From contig CAYRCS010000002.1 of NCBI GenBank assembly GCA_964422855.1, positions 1-63,032 of the forward strand: 63,032 nucleotides of DNA, in the 5' to 3' direction. The notes below the pieces were generated by a model, which saw nothing but the letters and a program-made list of their open reading frames with translations, was not told the origin of the DNA and made no database searches. Both the position numbers and the translations under genes were made by a program. Positions 57,095 to 63,032 of the stretch are shown piece after piece. This stretch comes from CAZEYI01 sp964422855 (GTDB taxonomy: Bacteria > Patescibacteriota > Gracilibacteria > Absconditabacterales > Absconditicoccaceae). Position 1 is the first letter of the stretch. Each line of letters starts with the position of its first letter.

Positions 57095-58534
57095 TTAAAT
57101 ATGAAGCCCGCTCTTATCTATTCGTCTATTGAGGAAGTTTACTTTTCTTGCTGTATCTCATACTCAGTATCATGTATTGTATTGGACAAGTTTGTATCAT
57201 GTTCCACTGGGCTCAAATTTCAATAATCTACCAAATCTTTGTGAGTCATTTATCATACTATATAGTTCAGCCAATGCTTTATCACTACTTCACTCTCCCA
57301 TAGTCCAGTTCTTGATCTGATCTGGGGTATATATATTTTCTGTCTTACTTAAAATATTCATCCTACCAAATGGCTCCTGGATGGTTTTTATACCCATTTC
57401 TTTGAGAATCTTGTTATTGTGGTCTTGTTGTATAGCAAATACCTCTCATGGCAATCAGCTTGTATTGCTCAAACAAAGAGACAAAGCCTCTCTCTTGTCT
57501 GTAGATAGTGTCTCAAAATTATTATTGATTACAGGGTATGTGTTATCTACTCCGACGCCACTTTCCTCTATTCTCTTTCTATATCTTGTATCTCTATCAT
57601 CCTTGAGTTTTTGGAATACATCTTTTGGAGATACAATCATGCGAATAATATTGTGACTTGGGTCTAGATTATAGGTATGATATGGAAATAATGCCTCTAA
57701 AATAGGCTTGATATATGCTTGCATAGCTGGAGATATATTATGCCAAGTCAAGTGATCTATAGTCATCAATGTTTGATCTTCTATGCCGGGTACTACATAT
57801 CACGTACTAGACTCTCTATGTGATCATTGGGCTAGATCGTCTCCTATAGATAGCTTGTTATCCAAAAGTTTATTAAACAACTGCAATATAGGATACTGCA
57901 TAGATGGGTTTTCTTTTTTTAATACTATCTCATCTTGTAGTTCTTTGTAAAAAACCGTACTTGATGCCAAATATTCTGACCTAACAAATCAGTCGTCATC
58001 CATACATTTCAAGATATCTTGCATCATATCTTTGTAATCTTTGCTTTGCGAAACAGTATTTAGATTTGCTATCAATTTCATGTCGCCCAATGTTACGTCT
58101 GGAGGCAATTGTTCTGCACTTGCTATACCTCATGTATTCGACTGTTTGTAGGCCAAGATTGCTGATTTTGATAGATCTACATATATATTTTTGAGCGATA
58201 TAGTCTTGCTGTTGTCAGAAATAAATCCATCAGGAGATTGCTTGAGATCTTTGATATCTACTGACATCTTTTCTTTTGCGAAGATATAGGCTCTTATCTG
58301 TTGGATGTATTTGTTGTCTGGTGTATAATCTATTTTTTTTAGGTCTTCTATAAACTCCTGATATGATGGTGGCAATACTTTATATGCGCCTGTATCCCTC
58401 CAATCAAGCAAGGATTTTTCAACATCTACGTTTGTCCCTACTTCCTTTTTTTGATCGGGAGTAAGATTTTTTGCTTGGAGTTCCAAAGCAGATACATCAT
58501 TTTGTTGTTCTTGATTTTTTTCAATGTTTGTCAT
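57095..58534 (-). CDS. Hypothetical soluble protein
   Basis: The 479-residue protein has no signal peptide and no clear family. It is helical and acidic, with segments LTPDQKKEVGTNVD, YKVLPPSYQEFIEDLKKI, HLTWHNISPAMQAYIKPILE and VSPKDVFQKLKDDRDTRY. It lies 21 bases before the transglutaminase-like gene and 21 bases after 58556-58882. Confidence 0.78.
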
Positions 58535-58555
58535 GATAATAAGCCAAAGAATAAA

Positions 58556-58882
58556 TTATATAGTACTGAGTATATCTTCAGGATTTTCTCCAGCTTTATC
58601 AGCTTCTTCTTGTTGATGGATAGCTTGGAGCTTGGTCTGGAGTTGTGTGAGTTTTTCGATAGCTAGTCACAACTTTTCTTTGCTAGAATTACTGATAGCC
58701 TCTACAAATAGTTCATATATTTGCTCCATTTCTGCTTCTGTGACACTTATAGATGCATCAGATAGTTTTGTTAATACATCTTTTGCTACAGCAGAATAAT
58801 CAGCAAAAATGGCTAAAATATGCGACAAATAATCTTTTTTTTGCATATAATCGAGTTGTTGATATTGCTGTATTGCTGACAT
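58556..58882 (-). CDS. Small helical hypothetical protein
   Basis: The 108-residue protein (start MSAIQQYQQLDYM) is all helical with a coiled-coil C-terminus (LTQLQTKLQAIHQQEEADK). I chose ATG 58882 because upstream sequence overlaps a terminator. It heads the three-gene unit with the transglutaminase-like protein. Confidence 0.72.
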
Positions 58883-58956
58883 ATAGCGGATTGGAGAGTA
58901 AATATGTATGTTTATTATACTGATTGTGCTGGATTTGGTCAATTTTTTGACAGCAA

Positions 58957-58983
58957 AAAACACCCTATGCAAAGGGTGTTTAT
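58957..58983 (-). terminator. Terminator overlapping the end of gene 58980-59504
   Basis: On the minus strand AAACACCCT pairs with AGGGTGTTT and is followed by more T; the stem begins within the TAA stop. Confidence 0.8.
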
Positions 58984-59504
58984 GGTCATCGGACGTCTTC
59001 TTGGGTAATTTCATAGGCCCAATGCAGCAATACTTGCCTGATCTTGGGGCTTACGAGCGGATCATCATAGTGTGTATAACGGTCGCGGAGCATTTTGATC
59101 AGGTGGTTTTTGAATCTACCAGTAGGTCATGCCAATGCTTTTCGTCTCTTGATCTGGCGATCATCATCTGCTGTTCTTCTCCCGAGATAGAAACGGCAAT
59201 ATCGTTGGACTCGTCCGTATGGATCCTGAGCTTTGATCCATCATTTGTGCTCTCGGAACTCCAATGAAGTGCCGCATTTTATATTGTATTTGTTGCGTTT
59301 TTTGTCGTAGTGATCATCGTCGACTACTATACCAGCAAATCGATCGGCAGGGAATTCCTTATGCTCATCAGCATAATCCTCTCCTGTAATACTAGAATGA
59401 ATTGGTCTAAAATAGGTCCCACCAAAAATCCCAGCCTGGAACATCTCCTTGGGCGTGAGGTTTGGTGTGAAGTCGAGGTGATCAGCAAATATAATCTGTG
59501 ACAT
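58980..59504 (-). CDS. Hypothetical conserved-looking protein
   Basis: The 174-residue protein is soluble, with well-formed motifs MFQAGIFGGTYFRPIHSS, EFPADRFAGIVVDDDHYD, CGTSLEFREHKGWI, YCRFYLGRRTADDDRQIKR and HWAYEIT. Aromatic and charged residue density suggests a conserved fold, but I cannot name a family. Three Gly are UGA. It is 5 bases downstream of the secreted Kazal-like gene. Confidence 0.8.
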
Positions 59505-59509
59505 ATATA

Positions 59510-60127
59510 TTATTGTGCTATAAATGTTATGCTTCTAGCGATAGTATCCATTATAATATCGAGGTCAAATGTCTCACGTTCTTGTTCACACTCTGAAGCT
59601 TTGGGTTCATCATAGTTGGCACATTGGACAGTACGGATAGTTGATGTCAGTGATACTGTCTTGTTTGTATCAGCAAGATATGTGCTATAGATGTTTGTGA
59701 TAAAGATACTTCCTGCCGCTCCTTCGTTTGTCGTTTGGACACAGTATTCTCTATCGCTGAGTGTGTGTAATGGAAGTGATGCACATTCTTTCTTTCCATC
59801 TACTACTGTTATCGTAGGTGGTCGATCTTGTGCAGTGATATAGGTCGTAGGTAGTGCTGCAGGGAATTGGAAAGTAATGCCGTTGACTGTCGTTGTTTTG
59901 AGGCCTGTTTGAATAGCTGTTGGACAGGCTGCAAACTCACAGTTTGGTCACTGTCTGCCTACTGCTGTACCATCAGGACAGATCATGGCTTCCTCAGTAC
60001 ACGCGACTGCACCTGTGGTAGTGTTGCTATCTGATACTGACATAGGATATCGTTTTTGGATGCCAAGATATACTACGATCACTAGGAGTATACATATAAT
60101 TACTGATTTGATAGTTGATGAAGACAT
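59510..60127 (-). CDS. Membrane-anchored Cys-rich protein
   Basis: The 205-residue protein has an N-terminal anchor (IKSVIICILLVIVVYLGI), then a short Cys-rich part ICPDGTAVGRQGPNCEFAACP that resembles Kazal/follistatin-like loops (six Cys within about 50 residues), and a beta-rich domain (VNGITFQFPAALPTTYIT, GSIFITNIYSTYLAD). It probably faces the outside. No function is assigned. Confidence 0.78.
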
Positions 60128-60203
60128 GGAATATTATGATAAATAAAGTTACTGGAAATGTAGAGCTTTGGCGAATGAAAGCAATGGAGATTTTGGTTGA
60201 AGA

Positions 60204-60227
60204 AAAACCCTCCAATTGGAGGGTTCT
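60204..60227 (-). terminator. Terminator after groEL
   Basis: AACCCTCCAA pairs perfectly with TTGGAGGGTT; on the minus strand it is followed by T residues, 25 bases after the groEL stop. Confidence 0.8.
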
Positions 60228-60250
60228 TCGTATGTCACATCAAAAATATC

Positions 60251-61912
60251 TTAATACATTCCCATGCCGCCCATTCAACCCATACCTCACATACCACCCA
60301 TGCCGCCCATATCTGGAGCTGCAGGAGCGTCTTTCTTAGGGGCGTCGACTATCACAACATCTGTTGTTAAGAACATCGCTGCTGCTGATACTGCGTTTTG
60401 CAATGCGACACGCAATACCTTTGCTGGATCGATGATACCTTCTTTGAAGAGGTCTTTGAATTCGCCAGTCTTGGCGTCAAAGCCTGCGTTGAATGCCGTA
60501 TCTTCTTTGACTTTTTCCACTACTCGGTCGCCTTTGTAGCCAGCGTTGTTTGCTATCTGGACGACTGGATAGGTGATAGCGTTCTTGATAATCTCAACAC
60601 CAATTTGTTCGTCTGCGTCTTCGAGTTGGAGTGCATCCAATTTCTTGACGAGCTTGATCAATGCTGTACCTCCACCGACGACGATACCTTCTTCGACTGC
60701 GGCGCGAGTTGCATTGAGTGCATCTTCGATCTTGTATTTCTTATTTTTCATCTCCATCTCAGTTGCTGCTCCTACTCTGATCACTGCTACTCCTCATACG
60801 AGTTTGGCAATTCTTTCGGAGAGTTTATCTTTGTCATAATCAGATGTAGCATTGGCCAATTGTGCTCTGATCATATTTGCTCTTTCGGTAATCATAGATT
60901 GATCTCCTTGTCCACCGACGATGATGGTCTTATCCTTGGAAGCGACGATCTTGTCTGCTCTACCCAAGTGATCGATCGTAGCATCTTCGAGTTTAAGTCC
61001 GAGTTCTTCCGTAATAACAGTTGCTCCTGTAACTGCTGCGATATCATGGAGGAGTTCTTTTTTTCTATCGCCAAATCATGGCGCTTTAATAGCTAATACA
61101 TTGAGCATACCTCTCATCTTATTGAGGATAAGTGATGCTAATGCTTCACCTTCCACATCATCTGCGATGATGACAATATCCTTCTTGCCCGATGCTGCGA
61201 GTTCTTCCAATGGCTTGAGGATATCTTTGAGTGAGCTAATTTTTTTGTCGGTGATGAGGATGTATGGTTTTTCGATAGTGGCTTCCATACGTTGGCTATC
61301 GGATATGAAGTAGGCAGATGTATATCCTTGATCAAACTGCATGCCCTTGGTGAGTTCTTTGGTTAAGCCAATAGACTTGCCTTCCTCAACAGTCACGACA
61401 CCGTCTTGGCCGACTTCATCCATCACATCAGCGATGAGTGTCCCGACTTCTTCGTCTTGTGCAGAGATAGTAGCAACGTCTTTGATCTCTTGTTTATTTT
61501 TGAGTTGTTTGGTTTCTTTGCCGAGTTCGTCGATGAGATGTGCAACTGCTTTGTGCAATCCTCTACCAAGCGCAAATGGATTGACTCCCGATCTGATATA
61601 TCTGAGTCCTTCTTTAGACATTGCTCGTGTGAGGACAACCGTCGTAGTGGTACCATCACCAGCTTCTTTGTTGGTTTTTTCTGCAGCTTCTTTGACGATA
61701 GAAGCACCGATATTGTGATACTTATTTTCCAATTCGATCTCTTTGGCTACCGTGACACCATCGTTGGTAACGGTAGGTCCGCCGTATCATTTGTCGAGGA
61801 TCACATTGCGTCCTTTTGGTCACATAGTGACTTTGACTGCGTTGGCCACGAGTTCGATACCGTGGAACATTTCTTTGCGAGCGTCGTCGCCATAGGATAA
61901 GATTTTTGGCAT
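60251..61912 (-). CDS. groL: Chaperonin GroEL
   Basis: The 553-residue protein carries VKVTMGPKGRNVILDKGYG, AGDGTTTTVVLTRAM, the apical-domain AIKAPGFGDRKKELL, VGGVAVIRVGAATEMEMK and VEEGIVVGGGTAL, and ends with a GGM repeat tail. Gly in TMGPKG, LDKGYGG, APGFGD and LVGGVAV are UGA. GroEL folds proteins in the GroES-capped chamber. Length is standard. It follows groES by 28 bases. Confidence 0.98.
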
Positions 61913-61940
61913 GATATATAATTATTAAGTTATCTAAAGT

Positions 61941-62228
61941 TTATCCTTGTTTAGCTAAAACAGAACTTTGTTTGATGACGAGGTAACTCGTACCATCAAC
62001 TTCCAATTCGTCTGGAGCGTATTTGGTGAAGTAGACGATATCGCCGACTGCGACATCGACTGCTGCTCTGCTACCATTGTCCAAGATCTTGCCCGCGCCG
62101 ACGGCGATGACTTTACCTTTGGATGGTTTTTCTTTGCTATCTGGCAGGATGATACCGCTCTTGGTAACCTGCTCTTCTGCGATAGCTTCCACGACAATGT
62201 GGTCTTCTAAGGGGATGAGTTTGCTCAT
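61941..62228 (-). CDS. groS: Co-chaperonin GroES
   Basis: The 95-residue protein starts MSKLIPLEDHIVVEA (in-frame ATGs at 62237 and 62243 could add 3-5 residues). It has TKSGIILPDS, the mobile-loop region, KGKVIAVGAGKIL and VGDIVYFTKYAPDEL, typical of the GroES beta-barrel. It forms the cap of the GroEL chamber and is co-transcribed with groL. Confidence 0.96.
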   Translation of the reverse strand: MSKLIPLEDHIVVEAIAEEQVTKSGIILPDSKEKPSKGKVIAVGAGKILDNGSRAAVDVAVGDIVYFTKYAPDELEVDGTSYLVIKQSSVLAKQG

Positions 62229-62280
62229 GCTTGTCATACGCATAACAAATAAAATATCACTTTATGATTGCACGTGCTAT

Positions 62281-62309
62281 ATTATAAATTTTTTGGTGTC
62301 TTGCAAGAG
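62281..62309 (-). promoter_or_regulatory. Putative groESL promoter
   Basis: A perfect TATAAT lies on the minus strand at 62286-62281, with CTTGCA or CTCTTG upstream at 15-17 bases. No CIRCE inverted repeat (TTAGCACTC type) is present, so HrcA control is unlikely. Confidence 0.4.
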
Positions 62310-62394
62310 AAAATAGTGTGGCGTTAGAGCTTGCATATATAGAGAGTTTCTATAGAGGTGAGTGGATGTAATTTTTTATTATAATTCTATTTTT

Positions 62395-62743
62395 ATGAGA
62401 TCTAACAAAATACTATTGTGCATAGCAAGTATACTGGCGCTCGCTACAGGCTTTGGTTCTGCGATAGATATATCCTCGTGTGATGATTTAGCAAACATCA
62501 ATAACGATCTCACTACAGGCTATACGCTCACACAAGACATCGACTGTAGTGGGAGTGGCAATAGTATTATGATCGGCACTAATATGTCTCCATTTGTAGG
62601 AAGCTTTGATGGTGATAATCACAGTCACGACAGATCTCTTTGATCCATTGAAGAGAGCATTTGCTATGATCATGTTGATGAGAACCAAGAAAAATACATA
62701 TACGAATGTAGATGATTCTTCTCGCATAGATATTGACAAATAA
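62395..62743 (+). pseudogene. Frameshifted secreted GLUG-like surface protein remnant
   Basis: The start has a good signal peptide (KILLCIASILALATGFGSA), then ISSCDDLANINNDLTTGYTL-TQDIDCSG (shown in parts) and FVGSFDGDNHS, a GLUG/beta-helix type opening. After about residue 78 the natural continuation seems to be in the next frame (DLFDPLKRAFAMIML to TAA at 62741). The unshifted code-25 frame runs on through the following terminator to TAG at 62881. This suggests a truncated, frameshifted gene. Confidence 0.5.
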
Positions 62744-62758
62744 TACCGATATATTATT

Positions 62759-62790
62759 GTAAAAAGCCCCACAACCGTGGGGCTTTTTTT
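62759..62790. terminator. Bidirectional terminator
   Basis: AAAAGCCCCAC pairs with GTGGGGCTTTT around a short loop, T runs on both strands. It serves the remnant on the plus strand and the sorting-domain gene on the minus strand. Confidence 0.87.
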
Positions 62791-62811
62791 ATGGAATGGA
62801 ATAGAATATAT

Positions 62812-63032
62812 TTATTGTTTGATGATCTGTTGTGCTTGATCTCCTATCTTGATGAAGTACGAGCCTGCGGCATAAGGCGATAGATCTATCGTTATCATCT
62901 TACTGCCGTTGATCGTCATCTCTTCACGATACATGAGTTTTTGACCCAATGTGTTTGTGAGCAATATAGGGAGTGCTGTCTCCTGATTGTCCAAGACGGT
63001 AATATATATCTTATCAAGGGTAGGGTTTGGAT
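62812..63032 (-). CDS. C-terminal end of a protein with Por/T9SS-type sorting domain
   Basis: Only the last 72 codons are in the window; the frame is open to the right edge. The sequence has NPTLDKIYI, the TNTLGQKLMYREEM strand pair, the DLSPYAAGSYFIKIG core and a basic end (QQIIKQ). This is the pattern of the type IX secretion C-terminal sorting domain (NPxxD at the start, LSxLxxGxYxxxI, final Lys/Gln). In Bacteroidota this domain directs export and attachment to the surface. Its presence in a code-25 genome is unusual. The rest of the protein is not visible. Confidence 0.75.
   Translation of the reverse strand, partial: PNPTLDKIYITVLDNQETALPILLTNTLGQKLMYREEMTINGSKMITIDLSPYAAGSYFIKIGDQAQQIIKQ

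Noticed and set aside
60398..61096. 232-codon plus-strand frame across groEL
   Set aside because: It mirrors groEL codon patterns (Cys/Phe/Asp-rich) and is a shadow.
62244..62340. CIRCE element upstream of groES
   Set aside because: No inverted repeat of the TTAGCACTC-N9 type was found.
1..63032. CRISPR array, rRNA, IS element or prophage
   Set aside because: I saw no regularly spaced repeats, no rRNA sequence, no transposase or integrase, and no terminal inverted repeats.

Overview
This window is a contiguous piece of an AT-rich bacterial chromosome that reads UGA as glycine (genetic code 25), with only TAA and TAG as stops. The evidence is direct. Almost every conserved protein here is cut by in-frame TGA at places where its family has an invariant glycine: the GTPase G3 motif of EngB (DLPGYGYA), SecA (MAGRGTD, LRGRSGRQGD), GroEL (KAPGFGDR), ribosomal protein S12 (LPGVKYH) and the hydrolase elbow GHSLGG. 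Among known bacteria this recoding is characteristic of the Absconditabacteria (SR1) and Gracilibacteria (BD1-5) of the Candidate Phyla Radiation, and I infer one of these. All gene models below were rebuilt by reading TGA as Gly. After that no stretch over 300 bases is left without a gene or gene remnant.

Layout. (1) 1-5.5 kb: an anaerobic ribonucleotide reductase operon on the minus strand. The order is NrdD, a separately encoded glycyl-radical domain, a rhodanese, the NrdG activase and a U32 peptidase-like protein. It diverges from a cysteine-rich HxlR-type regulator. (2) 5.7-11.2 kb: an accessory region with broken genes, two tandem HAD phosphatases sharing a perfect 205-bp repeat, a radical-SAM/PHP fusion, a frameshifted hypothetical gene and a DUF4256 protein. 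(3) 11.2-13 kb: a PIF1-like helicase. (4) 13.1-24.8 kb: a cell-surface glycan locus with GT2, GT4 and CgeB-like glycosyltransferases, two FkbM methyltransferases, two large polytopic membrane proteins, an SLH-like surface protein, EngB and a flippase interrupted by two in-frame stops. (5) 25-36 kb: housekeeping genes (SecA, PNPase, CorA, HolA) mixed with hypotheticals and a racemase-like protein lacking its catalytic cysteines. (6) 36.4-40.6 kb: a YidD-Fmt fusion whose Fmt part is split by an inserted serine hydrolase, a prepilin peptidase, dCTP deaminase and tRNA-Thr. (7) 40.8-51.2 kb: two consecutive giant genes of 1736 and 1710 codons, the second a secreted DUF11-repeat surface protein. (8) 51.4-54.5 kb: ribosomal proteins S12, S7, two small basic unknowns, L19, L25 and L28, then tRNA-Lys. 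(9) 54.6-63 kb: small membrane proteins, a transglutaminase-like/TPR three-gene unit, secreted hypotheticals, groES-groEL, a frameshifted surface-protein remnant and, at the right edge, the end of a protein with a Por/T9SS-type C-terminal sorting domain.

Taken together the window shows a small, probably host-dependent anaerobe. It carries its own deoxynucleotide supply (class III RNR, dCTP deaminase), Sec export, formylating translation initiation, and a heavy investment in surface glycans and giant surface proteins. Strong candidates for undescribed biology are the YidD-Fmt[serine hydrolase] nested fusion, the radical-SAM/PHP fusion beside tandem HAD phosphatases, the split class III RNR, and the giant protein pair.
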